A stretch of 64,000 nt of DNA from Rhodoligotrophos defluvii (GTDB lineage: Bacteria; Pseudomonadota; Alphaproteobacteria; Rhizobiales; Im1), in the NCBI RefSeq assembly GCF_005281615.1, contig NZ_SZZM01000001.1, positions 482,608 to 546,607 on the forward strand, in the 5' to 3' direction. Position numbers and translations under genes: made by a program. Shown one piece after another: positions 16,441 to 24,310 of this stretch (the first letter of the stretch is position 1; every line of letters starts with the position of its first letter). Under the pieces are notes generated by a model that was not told the origin of the DNA, did no database searches, and worked only from the letters and a program-made list of their open reading frames with translations.

Positions 16441-16868
16441 GGGAAGCGGAAAGCCCCCACCGCCCGTTCCCACCACCAATCCGTCAGATGCACCTCGCAC
16501 AGTGGCGCGCGCTCGTATGCGTGGATCATTCTGTCCGCTGCGCTCATGATCCCGGCATGCCTCGCAAAGCCACCCTCTCGCGCCCGGAAGCACAGCACGT
16601 CGGCCGACCGGGCGTGCTCAATCGGGATCTCCATCAGGTGCCGCCGCAAACCCTCAAGCAGCCGCTCGCGGCCAGCTAGGTGCCACTTGCGCCCATAGAC
16701 CGGCGACGGTTCGGGCTCCAAGCCATAGACGTCGCGCCACACCCCGCGGATCAGGCCAAGGCAGTCGCAGCCCACCCCGCGCAGGCTGGCGCCATGGTGA
16801 AACGGCGTGCCAATCCAGGCGCGGGCAGCGGCGAGGCTAGCCTCCGCGATATCGTCAGGACCCGGCAA
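16389..16868 (-). CDS. NlpC/P60 tail peptidase (GTA g14 homologue)
   Basis: The protein has 159 residues from the TTG at 16868, which has GGGGG upstream; an ATG at 16928 has no ribosome site and would overlap g13 more. The motif ARAWIGTPFHHGASLRGVG is followed by CDCLGLIRGVW, placing the catalytic Cys, and a His comes in RHAGIM. NlpC/P60 peptidases in GTA and phage tails cut peptidoglycan stem peptides during DNA entry. Its C-terminal codons overlap the convergent cargo gene, so the real end may have been altered by that insertion. Confidence 0.85.
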   Translation of the reverse strand: MPGPDDIAEASLAAARAWIGTPFHHGASLRGVGCDCLGLIRGVWRDVYGLEPEPSPVYGRKWHLAGRERLLEGLRRHLMEIPIEHARSADVLCFRAREGGFARHAGIMSAADRMIHAYERAPLCEVHLTDWWWERAVGAFRFPYSADTNACCGIRAISR

Positions 16869-17754
16869 AGTTGCTGCCCCCGTCAAGGCCGGGATCACCG
16901 GGGAAAGGATAGGAGATGACGAAGTCATTGGTCGGCATGTGCGGGAAGCCGCGGAAGCGAAGCACATTGTCGAACTTGGCCTTGCAGGTCACGAATTGCT
17001 TATCGCAGCCGGCACGGATGATAAAGCCGTCGCCCTCTGCAATAGGCGCCGCCGCCGGCACCCAGAGCTCGACCACGACAATCGGGCCATCCTTGGCATG
17101 GGCCTTCACCTCGCCGCGCGTGCCCACATTGGCGCCGCTCGTCCAGTCGAGCGTGCCGCGCGAGAACCAACGGTCAGCAAAGGCATCGAGCCCCGTCGCC
17201 GTGAACCGCCGGTTGCCGCTCACCACATCAACCGCGCCCGATCCCTTGAAGGCGGCCTGCTCGAGATCGATGCCGCAGCGGGCGTCACCCAGGGTCGCAT
17301 CGCAGCTGCGCTGATAAATCCGGCCCATGGTCTGGTTGAGCTTGTGCGCCAGGCTGCGGATCTCCGCCATGAAGGCCGTGGTGCCCCGCTTCACCTCGCC
17401 GAGATTACCCTTGCGCAGCAGGATGCGTTGCGCAACGTCCGCCCAGTTCACCCGCCAGATCTCGACTTCGGCATCGTCATAGAGCCCGGCGAGAATATCC
17501 CGCTCGGTGATCGCATCCGCCTGCAGCGCGCCTTGGGCTTCCAGATTGTCGACCGACAGCCCCAGGCTGGTCGAGATCTCGCTCGCCGAAAATCCGGTCA
17601 TCGCCGCGTAGGTCACGCCATCGAACATCAGGTCGTGGTCGTGGTCGGTGAAGCCCAGCACAACCCCGTCATTGCGTGCCAGCTTCCAACACCAGGCGAG
17701 CGTGGTGGCGCCGCTGTCCAGGTGATCCTGCATCCCCGCGGGCAGCTGCCTCAT
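16855..17754 (-). CDS. Tail hub protein, DUF2163 (GTA g13 homologue)
   Basis: The 299-residue protein has the usual DUF2163 layout: an N-terminal beta domain with LGFTDHDHDLMFDGVTYAA, a middle part, and a C-terminal Cys-containing region (CDATLGDARCGIDL near residue 148, then GCDKQFVTCKAKFDNVLRF...P) that in GTA g13 binds an iron-sulfur cluster or metal. It forms part of the tail tip between the distal tail protein and the peptidase. Its start lies 12 bases from the operator of the divergent toxin-antitoxin genes. Confidence 0.9.
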   Translation of the reverse strand: MRQLPAGMQDHLDSGATTLAWCWKLARNDGVVLGFTDHDHDLMFDGVTYAAMTGFSASEISTSLGLSVDNLEAQGALQADAITERDILAGLYDDAEVEIWRVNWADVAQRILLRKGNLGEVKRGTTAFMAEIRSLAHKLNQTMGRIYQRSCDATLGDARCGIDLEQAAFKGSGAVDVVSGNRRFTATGLDAFADRWFSRGTLDWTSGANVGTRGEVKAHAKDGPIVVVELWVPAAAPIAEGDGFIIRAGCDKQFVTCKAKFDNVLRFRGFPHMPTNDFVISYPFPGDPGLDGGSNFAGS

Positions 17755-17766
17755 GGCATGCTCATC

Positions 17767-17813
17767 TGTGAACTATAGTTGACATTGGCCCTCACTGTGA
17801 ACTATAGTTCACA
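17767..17813 (+). promoter_or_regulatory. Double palindromic operator and promoter of the toxin-antitoxin operon
   Basis: Two 18-bp palindromes lie in tandem: TGTGAACTATAGTTGACA (17767-17784, one mismatch) and TGTGAACTATAGTTCACA (17796-17813, perfect). A -35 TTGACA (17779-17784) and a -10 TATAGT (17803-17808) are embedded in them. The second palindrome ends one base before the toxin ATG at 17815, leaving no room for a ribosome site, so the message is predicted to be leaderless. The antitoxin's HTH domain probably binds here and represses its own operon. Confidence 0.75.
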
Positions 17814-17814
17814 T

Positions 17815-18102
17815 ATGATCGAAGTGCGCCAAACCGTCGAATTTAGCAAATGGCTTAGAGGCTTGGCCGATATCCGCGCTGCCAAGCGGATTGCCCAGCG
17901 CATCGTTCGGCTGGAAGCCGGCCTGTTGGGCGACGTCAAGTTCTTCGACGGCATTGGCGAACTCCGCATAGATTACGGTCCCGGATACAGGGTGTACTTC
18001 GTCCGACGCGGCAACCAGCTGATCATCCTGCTGTGCGGCGGTGACAAGTCCTCGCAACCCCGAGACATCAAGAAGGCCATTACCATGGCCAAGGAGGTCT
18101 GA
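17815..18102 (+). CDS. RelE/ParE-superfamily (HigB/Gp49-like) toxin
   Basis: A 95-residue basic protein with the fold order of RelE/HigB toxins: EFSKWLRGLADIRAAKRIAQRI, then GDVKFFDGIGELRIDYGPGYRVYF and LLCGGDKSSQPRDIKKA. The conserved Arg and Tyr of the GPGYRVYF strand are present. Such toxins cut mRNA on the ribosome or otherwise block growth. It comes first in the operon, one base before the antitoxin ATG, which is the HigBA order. The pair stabilises the prophage or acts in phage exclusion; which of these cannot be told. Confidence 0.88.
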   Translation: MIEVRQTVEFSKWLRGLADIRAAKRIAQRIVRLEAGLLGDVKFFDGIGELRIDYGPGYRVYFVRRGNQLIILLCGGDKSSQPRDIKKAITMAKEV

Positions 18103-18103
18103 C

Positions 18104-18388
18104 ATGCCCCTCAAAACCATCCCATTCGACGCAGCCGAATATCTCGATGATCCGGAATCCCAGGCGGAGCTGCTGGCCGACGCCTTCGAGACCGGGGACG
18201 CCGCCTACATCACCCATGCGCTCGGCGTCGTGGCTCGCGCCCGGGGAATGACCCAGGTGGCGAAGGAAGCCGGCGTCACGCGGGAAGCGCTATACAAAGC
18301 CCTTAGCGAGGACGGCGATCCCAGGCTCTCGACCCTGATGGGTGTGATGAAAGCGCTCGGGCTCCGGCTGACAGCAACTGCCGCTTGA
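18104..18388 (+). CDS. HigA-like antitoxin, HTH domain
   Basis: A 94-residue protein with an acidic N-terminus and a helix-turn-helix (GMTQVAKEAGVTREALYKAL, residues 43-63) typical of addiction-module antidote proteins. Its ATG follows AAGGAGGT at five bases, stronger than the toxin start, as expected if antitoxin must be made in excess. It should bind the toxin and the palindromes at 17767-17813. The two genes fill the gap between the g12 and g13 homologues and run against them. Confidence 0.88.
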   Translation: MPLKTIPFDAAEYLDDPESQAELLADAFETGDAAYITHALGVVARARGMTQVAKEAGVTREALYKALSEDGDPRLSTLMGVMKALGLRLTATAA

Positions 18389-19021
18389 TCACAGCCTGAT
18401 CTCCACGATCGGAATGTTGGGGATCTCGCCGACCTCGAAACTGGCGAGATTCACCTGGATCAGGTCGGTATCGAACCGCACCGGCACATCGAATTCGAAG
18501 CCGGCGGTAATGGCGGCACCATTGGCAGGTGCTACCGCGAACGTTACCAGGCCGGTGGTGTCATCCACGGTGAAGTCGGCCCCGGCGGCCAGCTCGATCC
18601 CATTCGCCGCCACCCGCACGCTGGCCGCGAGCGGCTTTCTGATTTCGCGCACGGAGTCGACGTTGCCCGAGCTGTAGCGCTTCACCAGCTGGAACGCTGT
18701 CGCGCTGCCGTCCCCCTCCCCGATCGGCTGGTTATTAGGCGCAATCTCATCGATCGGCGGACAGGACTTGAAGTCGGCATAGTCCTTGAAGCGGAAGCCG
18801 TGCAGCCGGCCGTTGCGCGCCTCGAAGAAGGCAATCACCTCATGCAGGTGATTCAGGGTGCGGATGCCATAGCCCACGTCATAGCGGCGCCGGGAATTCG
18901 CCCAGCGGGCATTGCGCTCCTCGAACCCCGAGCCCAGCACCACCACGTCGGTTCGCCGCTCCGGGCCGCCGGTCGAGCCATAGGCAATCTCGATCGGAAA
19001 CCTAACCTCGTGGAAGGCCAT
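18389..19021 (-). CDS. Distal tail protein, DUF2460 (GTA g12 homologue)
   Basis: The 210-residue protein begins MAFHEVRFP, a near-constant start in this family, and contains the GGPERRTDVVVLGSGFEERNARWA signature and RLHGFRFKDYADFK in the first half. In GTA structures g12 forms the ring joining tail tube and baseplate. Its start overlaps the tape measure stop (TGATG). Its end abuts the toxin-antitoxin insertion, which separates it from g13. Confidence 0.92.
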   Translation of the reverse strand: MAFHEVRFPIEIAYGSTGGPERRTDVVVLGSGFEERNARWANSRRRYDVGYGIRTLNHLHEVIAFFEARNGRLHGFRFKDYADFKSCPPIDEIAPNNQPIGEGDGSATAFQLVKRYSSGNVDSVREIRKPLAASVRVAANGIELAAGADFTVDDTTGLVTFAVAPANGAAITAGFEFDVPVRFDTDLIQVNLASFEVGEIPNIPIVEIRL

Positions 19022-20799
19022 CAGAGGTTCCTCTGTCCGCGCGCAACCGCACGGGTCAGCATGGCGGCAATCTGGCTTTCCGATCGGCGGAAGCTCTCGG
19101 CATCATTGGCCATCACGTTGAATGTGATGCGCGGTGCGGCCACAACGCGGCCGGGCTGATCGCCCGCCTCCGGCCCGCGGCGGTCATCTACGGTCACCAG
19201 CTCGCCCGGGGTTGCCTTGAACACCACCAGCTGACTGTCAATACCGCCGGCCCCGCCCACCTCGAAACTGCCGCCGCGGGCAAAGCCGGTCGGCACGATA
19301 TTGGTCGGCCCGCCCGTCTGGCCGCGCGAGAACGCATTGAGAATGCCACCGAGCGAGCCGCCGCTTTGCGCCGTTCCGAACAACCCGGCCAAAGGGCCTT
19401 CGCCCAGCAGCGCTGCCTTGAGCGCCGCCAGGCCCAGCTCCTGCGCCAGGTTCCTGATGGCATCAGAGAAGCTCTCGGTGCCCGACACGAGACTTGCGAA
19501 GGTGTCGACCCCGATCTCCCCGAGATAGCGCATGCTGTCATTGAAGGCCTCTTGCGCCAACCTCGCATCCATCATCGCCTGGCGCTGTTGTTCGATCTGC
19601 GTCACCAGCTCGGCAATGCGCTGGCCTTGCTTGCTGGTGAGGTCCACACCCGCCGCGCGCAGCTGATTGTGGATCTCCTGGTCCAGAGCCGAACGCTGCA
19701 GCTGCGCCTGCTCAAACTCAAGCGCCGAGATGACCCGGGCGATCGCCTCCGCTTGCCGGTCGCGTTCGTCATTGCCATCGCGGCGGTCTGGGTCTGGCGG
19801 TGGTGGCAGCTTCGGCGGTGTGATCCGGTTGCCCTTGGCGGCCGTGTTCACCACCTGCCGCTGTTCCGGCGACAGCAGCTCGACCTCCGGGGCCAGCGGA
19901 TCCTTGGGCAAGGCATCGATCAGCTTCGTCCAGAGGCTCCAGCTGTTGATGTTCTGCTTGAGTTGGCTGCCCACATCGCTCAGCGCATCCGCCAGTGTGG
20001 AGACCCAGTCCGCCCCGTTCAGCAAAGCCACCTTCAGCCGCGTCTCGATCGTCGCCGTCAGCCGATCCAGGGCATCGTCGAACGCGCGCGCCTGCTTGAT
20101 CAGATCGTCCTCGATCACCACCCCCAGATCGCGCGCTTCCCGGGCGGCGGACTTCAGGCCCGTGGCGCCATCCTTGAGCATCAGGACGAGGTCTTGGCCC
20201 GTGCGGCCGAAGGCGGAATAGACCAGCTGCAGCCGCTCTTGCTCGCTGCGCGCCCCCGCCACGAGATCGGCATAGTCGCGCAACAGATCATTCAACGGCC
20301 GCACGCGTCCCTCGGCATCCCTGAGCGCTATGCCGTTCGCCTCCAGGATCTCCTTGAGCTTGCCCGAACCATCGGCCGCCTTGCCGATCTCCAGGGCAAA
20401 GCGCTGCAGGCCGTCATTCAGGGTCTGAACATCCGATCCGCTCTGCCGGGCTGCATATTGCAGCTGCTGCACCTCCTCCGCCGTCATGCCGATACGATCG
20501 GCCAGATCGCCGACCCCCGCCGCCTCGGCGACCATCTCGCGCAACAGGCGGGGTAGCTCGGCAAGTCCGGTCGTTGCGATGCCGAGCCCGAGCCCGCCGG
20601 CGAAGGCGCGGCCCACCGAGGCGAGCCTGTTGATCGAGGCGGAGGCCGCATCCATCTGCGCCTTGGCCCGCGCCATGGAGGCCTGCATGCCACGGGCCGC
20701 CTCCTGCACGGCGCGGCGTGCCCGGCCCATGTCCTCCTCGAACTGCGCCGCATTGGCCGACATCTCGGCCCTGAGCGCGCCGATCGGTTCAGCGGCCAT
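19021..20799 (-). CDS. Tail tape measure protein (GTA g11 position)
   Basis: The 592-residue protein starts at 20799 behind GGAAGGGAC; a longer frame begins at 20838. It has an N-terminal coiled-coil region (residues 8-75), a hydrophobic stretch around 80-105, the LADRIGMTAEEVQQLQYAARQSG motif typical of tape measures, a long charged helix (350-430) and a Gly-rich C-terminus. It sets tail length during assembly. By the lambda ratio of residues to length, the tail would be somewhat under 100 nm, clearly longer than a GTA tail; this is a rough inference. Confidence 0.88.
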   Translation of the reverse strand: MAAEPIGALRAEMSANAAQFEEDMGRARRAVQEAARGMQASMARAKAQMDAASASINRLASVGRAFAGGLGLGIATTGLAELPRLLREMVAEAAGVGDLADRIGMTAEEVQQLQYAARQSGSDVQTLNDGLQRFALEIGKAADGSGKLKEILEANGIALRDAEGRVRPLNDLLRDYADLVAGARSEQERLQLVYSAFGRTGQDLVLMLKDGATGLKSAAREARDLGVVIEDDLIKQARAFDDALDRLTATIETRLKVALLNGADWVSTLADALSDVGSQLKQNINSWSLWTKLIDALPKDPLAPEVELLSPEQRQVVNTAAKGNRITPPKLPPPPDPDRRDGNDERDRQAEAIARVISALEFEQAQLQRSALDQEIHNQLRAAGVDLTSKQGQRIAELVTQIEQQRQAMMDARLAQEAFNDSMRYLGEIGVDTFASLVSGTESFSDAIRNLAQELGLAALKAALLGEGPLAGLFGTAQSGGSLGGILNAFSRGQTGGPTNIVPTGFARGGSFEVGGAGGIDSQLVVFKATPGELVTVDDRRGPEAGDQPGRVVAAPRITFNVMANDAESFRRSESQIAAMLTRAVARGQRNL

Positions 20800-21112
20800 G
20801 GGCTTGTCCCTTCCGGCGGTCCTCTCCACCGAAGGCATTGTTCAGCATGGTAATCATCCGCAGTTGATCATCCGGGCTCATCCTGCGCGGCTTGCGCCCG
20901 TCCACCCGGTCGAGCACGGTCGTCAGCGAAGGCATGCGCTTGGCCCGAGCAAAGCCTGCCTGGTGCCAGGCTGCCCACACCGCGCGGCGATATCTGGCCC
21001 GTTCTCGATCGGCAGCGCCGGCAAGGAAGAGTCTGAGCTCATGTGGAGTCAGCTCCCAAAATTGGCCCGGCTGAAGGCCTGCCACGGCAGCCGCCTTGAG
21101 AGCTTGCGCCAC
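20789..21112 (-). CDS. Tail assembly chaperone, TAC_6 type (GTA g10.1 homologue)
   Basis: The motif LQPGQFWELTPHEL near the N-terminus is the signature of the TAC_6 family (PF09550). I place the start at a GTG at 21112, preceded by GGAGG at five bases; another GTG at 21124 opens four codons earlier without a ribosome site. The coding frame overlaps the end of g10 by 64 bases and the tape measure start by 11. Such chaperones coat the tape measure during tail assembly. It could also be made as a frameshift fusion with g10. Confidence 0.85.
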   Translation of the reverse strand: MAQALKAAAVAGLQPGQFWELTPHELRLFLAGAADRERARYRRAVWAAWHQAGFARAKRMPSLTTVLDRVDGRKPRRMSPDDQLRMITMLNNAFGGEDRRKGQAHGR

Positions 21113-21477
21113 CAGGTCCTCCACCGGGCCGGCTGAGGGTTTGCCTTGGTCTCGCGATCCTCAGTGCCTAGGCCTTGCGGCCCGTGGAACGCCAGGTTCA
21201 GAGCCTCGGTCACCTTGGCGGCCACAGTCACCATCGGTGGCGATGAGGCCATGATCTTATCCGCCGTCATCTCCGGGTGCCGCTCCGCAAGGCCGATGGC
21301 CAGCACCTCCGCCATGGTGGCGACGTCATAGCTCGCAAGCGCCTGGGAGACGGTCGCCGCAAAGCCCTGGCCATAGCGGGCCTGCAGCGCGGCGATGGCA
21401 TGCCAGCTGAACCGCACAAGGTGCGGCTCGCCGTCCAAGCTCACCACCACCTCGCCGCGATAGGGATTGGCGATCAT
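21049..21477 (-). CDS. Tail assembly chaperone (GTA g10 homologue, TAC_11 type)
   Basis: The 142-residue protein opens MIANPYRGEVVVSLDGEPHLVRFSWHAIAALQARYG, the typical start of GTA g10-like proteins. The last ~30 residues (from about residue 113) are Trp- and Arg-rich, overlap the next gene's reading frame and look unconserved, so they may simply be read-through into overlapping sequence. It starts four bases inside the tail tube stop (ATGA type). It acts with the next gene to chaperone the tape measure. Confidence 0.85.
   Translation of the reverse strand: MIANPYRGEVVVSLDGEPHLVRFSWHAIAALQARYGQGFAATVSQALASYDVATMAEVLAIGLAERHPEMTADKIMASSPPMVTVAAKVTEALNLAFHGPQGLGTEDRETKANPQPARWRTWWRKLSRRLPWQAFSRANFGS
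21136..21142 (-). other. Possible -1 slippery heptamer in the g10/g10.1 overlap
   Basis: On the minus strand the bases A AAC CCT lie in the g10 frame as X XXY YYZ. A -1 slip would join g10 to g10.1 as an open frame, like lambda G-GT. The pattern and frame are seen; whether slippage occurs is inference, since CCC is a poor second triplet and g10.1 has its own GTG with a GGAGG site. Confidence 0.3.
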
Positions 21478-21902
21478 GCGGCATCCGCCAGCACGGGTTT
21501 GCCCGATACCTTCACGGTGACCGCAAGGGTCATCCGGTCATCGATCGGCAGCGCCGGCGTTAGCGCGGTAATGAGGCCGTCGAACGACCAGCTGGTCTGC
21601 TCAACGTTCGGGAACAGCACCTTGTATTTGTGCGCCGCATTATCGTTGAAGTCGTCATAGAGCCGGCGTTGCGCCGCATTGGTGGGCAGCAGGGCCAGAG
21701 TGAGCGCCACCTCGCCCCCGTCGCGCAGCCCAGAGATGAACTCGCGATAGGCATCGGGGCTGGCGGCATGGGTGGCGTCAACCGCATCGCGCGCAAGCCC
21801 CGGGGCTCCCGGCTCGATCAGCTCGCCGATATCCTCGTAAGTACCGGGCGTCGTCGTCTCGCGCTGGAACTTGACGCCATAGCCGATCCTGGCATTCGCC
21901 AT
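21474..21902 (-). CDS. Major tail tube protein (GTA g9 homologue)
   Basis: A 142-residue protein with the TP901-1/GTA-type tail tube signatures: GELIEPGAPGL near residue 26, AYREFISGLRDGGEV, YKVLFPN and the C-terminal LPIDDRMTLAVTVKVSGKP. Subunits stack as rings around the DNA channel. It is translationally coupled to g10 and follows the g8 terminator gene by three bases. A second copy of this domain is fused to another module at 9481-10317. Confidence 0.92.
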   Translation of the reverse strand: MANARIGYGVKFQRETTTPGTYEDIGELIEPGAPGLARDAVDATHAASPDAYREFISGLRDGGEVALTLALLPTNAAQRRLYDDFNDNAAHKYKVLFPNVEQTSWSFDGLITALTPALPIDDRMTLAVTVKVSGKPVLADAA

Positions 21903-21905
21903 CCC

Positions 21906-22304
21906 TCAATCCTCCTGCCAAACAAAATAGTCCTGGGCGATCCGGTATTGCTTGGGCTCGGGCTCCGCCCCGAACAGATCACGCTCGCTGTCGAAGAACA
22001 GGCCCTGCACGATGCGGCCGTCCGCTTCAGATCCGAGCTGGGCACGCTTGCCGTCCAGCGCCCGCTTCACGGCAGCCGCCAAGACCCGCGCCTGATCGTA
22101 GGTCTCAGCCCAGCAATCGACCTGGATGCGCGGCCGCGACAGCTTGAGCGGCCCGCCCGATCCGTGCTGGCCGATATCGCTGATGGTGGTGTAGGTGAGC
22201 GCCGGCAGCCTCGGCTTTTGCGGCAGCACCACCGGATAGATCCGGCTGCCCACGAGACCGGTCACCGTCGCGTCGGCCGTGAGCAGCGCCGCAAGCGGGA
22301 TCAT
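21906..22304 (-). CDS. Tail terminator protein, DUF3168 (GTA g8 homologue)
   Basis: The 132-residue protein has the DUF3168 pattern: an opening helix, VGSRIYPVVLPQKPRLPALTY, a SRPRIQVDCWAETYDQAR stretch and a C-terminal DYFVWQED. It forms the ring that ends tail growth and docks the tail to the head. It overlaps the HK97-gp10-like stop by four bases. Confidence 0.9.
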   Translation of the reverse strand: MIPLAALLTADATVTGLVGSRIYPVVLPQKPRLPALTYTTISDIGQHGSGGPLKLSRPRIQVDCWAETYDQARVLAAAVKRALDGKRAQLGSEADGRIVQGLFFDSERDLFGAEPEPKQYRIAQDYFVWQED

Positions 22305-22822
22305 CCGCCCAAGTGCCTCCGGGCACTTTTGCCGAGCTTGCCCGAGACGGCCCGCTTGGCCAGCCGCCGCGCCGCCCGGTATAGTGCCATCCAGGCTTCC
22401 TCACGCAGGATTGCCAACGCCTGATCCTTGCTGGCATCCCAGGCCGGCCGCATGAACGGCTTGGGCGGCATCTGTCCCACATACTTGCCATTCTTGTGGT
22501 AACGCGGCCCGGTGCCGAACTCGACGAGATGGGCATTATTGCCCGGGGGATAGGTCGCGCCAATGAAGATCTCGACCGCGCCACGCTTCACGCGCCCACG
22601 CCGCTGGCTCTCCTTGAGCCTGGTCGAGACCCGAATGCTCCCACGCAGCTTGCGATTCGGCCCCTCCGGCGCCCGTGCCCGGGCCGCGTCCGCCACCGGT
22701 TTGGCCGCCTTCTTCAGCATGTCGCGCAAGGCCGATTTGGCATAGGCCTTGGGCAGCTCGGCGAGGGCACGGTCGAGCTCCTTCGCTCCCTCGAGCTTGA
22801 AAGTAAAGGACGATTTAGTCAT
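22301..22822 (-). CDS. HK97 gp10-family head-tail joining protein
   Basis: A 173-residue, very basic protein with LEGAKELDRALAELPKAYAK at the N-terminus and HLVEFGTGPRYHKNG followed by PPKPFMRPAWD, the core HK97-gp10 motifs. Such proteins sit at the neck between connector and tail terminator. The extended Arg/Lys-rich C-terminus (RRLAKRAVSGKLGKSARRH) is longer than usual. Two cargo genes separate it from the head closure gene upstream. Confidence 0.9.
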   Translation of the reverse strand: MTKSSFTFKLEGAKELDRALAELPKAYAKSALRDMLKKAAKPVADAARARAPEGPNRKLRGSIRVSTRLKESQRRGRVKRGAVEIFIGATYPPGNNAHLVEFGTGPRYHKNGKYVGQMPPKPFMRPAWDASKDQALAILREEAWMALYRAARRLAKRAVSGKLGKSARRHLGG

Positions 22823-22930
22823 GACTAGTGTTCTGACCCTGACAGACGAGTCACACCGTACGCTTGATGGTTGCTAGTCGCTGGCCGCGAAGGCGATTGG
22901 CAGCAAATCACAAGCACTTCTACGAGAGCC

Positions 22931-23509
22931 ATGAGCAAAGTCGAAATCATAACCAAAGCAGACCAGCTTTTGAAACCGCTGGGCTTCAAAAGGCATAAGG
23001 CGACGTGGAACCGCCGCATGGATGGCTTTATCGATGTTGTCGACCTGCAGGCGAGCAAATCGGGTGACAGCTTCCTTATCAACAGCGGCGTTCTTGATCT
23101 TGAAGTAGAGGCTATCTACCGGGGACACTCGATCTCCGGGTTTGTTTATGAACCTTACTGTACATTGAGGATGCAGTTCGGTGAGCTGCGCACTGGTAGA
23201 CCTGCATGGTGGGATTTTGGAAACCCCGCGGCTCCTGTCGAAATTTCCTCCGATATGCAGAGATATGTGCTGCCAAATTTGGACATCATGCGTGATCGAG
23301 AATTTATGAAAAACCGGCTGGGAAGGAACGTTGGGAGAAAGAGCGGGTATGTTCCCGATTTCCTTCGCTATTCCATCTTGGAGGCCCTTACTGGGCGCGC
23401 TGACATCGCCTGCAAAACCTTAGAGGAATTGGCTCAAAAATTTGTCGGCTGGCGAGAGAATGTGTTCCAAGTTGCGGAGCGATTGCACTGCCCGTGCCTC
23501 CGGCAGTAG
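22931..23509 (+). CDS. DUF4304-like cargo protein, 192 aa
   Basis: From the ATG at 22931 the protein reads LLKPLGFKRHKATWNRR, then VVDLQASKSGDSFLINSGV, the DUF4304 signature. Family members occur near polymorphic toxins and phages, often as predicted immunity proteins. It runs opposite to the late operon between the head closure and HK97-gp10-like genes, and its GC is lower than theirs. Defence or toxin immunity is only inferred from the family. The C-terminus carries a CPCLRQ end with no known meaning. Confidence 0.78.
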   Translation: MSKVEIITKADQLLKPLGFKRHKATWNRRMDGFIDVVDLQASKSGDSFLINSGVLDLEVEAIYRGHSISGFVYEPYCTLRMQFGELRTGRPAWWDFGNPAAPVEISSDMQRYVLPNLDIMRDREFMKNRLGRNVGRKSGYVPDFLRYSILEALTGRADIACKTLEELAQKFVGWRENVFQVAERLHCPCLRQ

Positions 23510-23526
23510 GTGCTCACAAATCGACA

Positions 23527-23883
23527 CTATGATTTCTGGTATTCCCCAGGAGTTGGCTGACTTCCAAACGGGCCGATATCACATCCCGTGTTTATGATAT
23601 CGAGTTGCCGCTGGACGGCCTCGTCAAGCCGATACTGTGACGCCTCGTATCGCTCGATCAACCCGTACCGGGACCAAGGCGAAAGGCCAAAACCGTGCTC
23701 GAACGGATTGTAATAGATCACCGTTGAACCAATCAGTGCCACGACCCAGCACCGGCCATAGCCTCGCAATTCCCATTCTTCTGGCGGGCGTTTAATTGCC
23801 TCCCACAAGCATCGTTGTGTGAAGGACATGAGTGTCCAGCCTTGATTGATCTCATCCCACAATTGTTCTTCTGGAAATGACAT
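23527..23883 (-). CDS. Hypothetical cargo protein, 118 aa
   Basis: An acidic, Trp-rich protein (WDEINQGWTLMSF, WELRGYGRCWVVALIG) with no motif I recognise. It ends in a polar tail. It lies 17 bases past the end of the DUF4304 gene, converging with it, and on the same strand as the late operon, so late transcription would read through it. Its lower GC and the absence of a counterpart in GTA order suggest an acquired gene, perhaps functionally paired with the DUF4304 protein. Confidence 0.55.
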   Translation of the reverse strand: MSFPEEQLWDEINQGWTLMSFTQRCLWEAIKRPPEEWELRGYGRCWVVALIGSTVIYYNPFEHGFGLSPWSRYGLIERYEASQYRLDEAVQRQLDIINTGCDIGPFGSQPTPGEYQKS

Positions 23884-23952
23884 TCATGCCTTCGTCAGTC
23901 GTGGCAAGCGGACGTTCAGCTGTCGAACGCTACCACCGGATGCATCGCTGCA

Positions 23953-24300
23953 CTAGCGGTCGCTCAACGGCTCCTCGCTGCGCGCGGTCGCATCGATCTC
24001 GATCCCCTCGTGGCGGCCGATCTCCCGCATATCGGTGATGTCGAAGCGCCGGCCGTCATAGAGGATCGAATGCAAGACCGAGATCTCGGACACCTCGGGC
24101 GACCAGCGAATGCGGAAGGTCACCACTGCCTTGCCGATCATCTGCTGCGCAGCGAACCGCTCGGAGCCGCGGCCATAGACCACTTGAGCCCAGACACAGG
24201 CGACCGTCTGCCAGTTCTCGACCTGCTGCCCCGACTCGAGCTGGCTGGGATTCTGCCGCTGAATGGTGATGTGGCGGTCCAGTCGTCCAGCCCGCATCAT
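23953..24300 (-). CDS. Head closure protein (head-tail joining, GTA g7 position)
   Basis: A 115-residue protein with the Phage_H_T_join layout: AGRLDRHITIQRQ at the start, then WAQVVYGRGSERFAAQQMIGKAVVTFRIRW, and YDGRRFDITDMREIGRHEGIEI near the end. It plugs the connector after DNA packaging. It follows the connector gene by ten bases. In close relatives HK97 gp10 would follow directly; here cargo intervenes. Confidence 0.88.
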   Translation of the reverse strand: MMRAGRLDRHITIQRQNPSQLESGQQVENWQTVACVWAQVVYGRGSERFAAQQMIGKAVVTFRIRWSPEVSEISVLHSILYDGRRFDITDMREIGRHEGIEIDATARSEEPLSDR

Positions 24301-24310
24301 GGCGAGGAAC

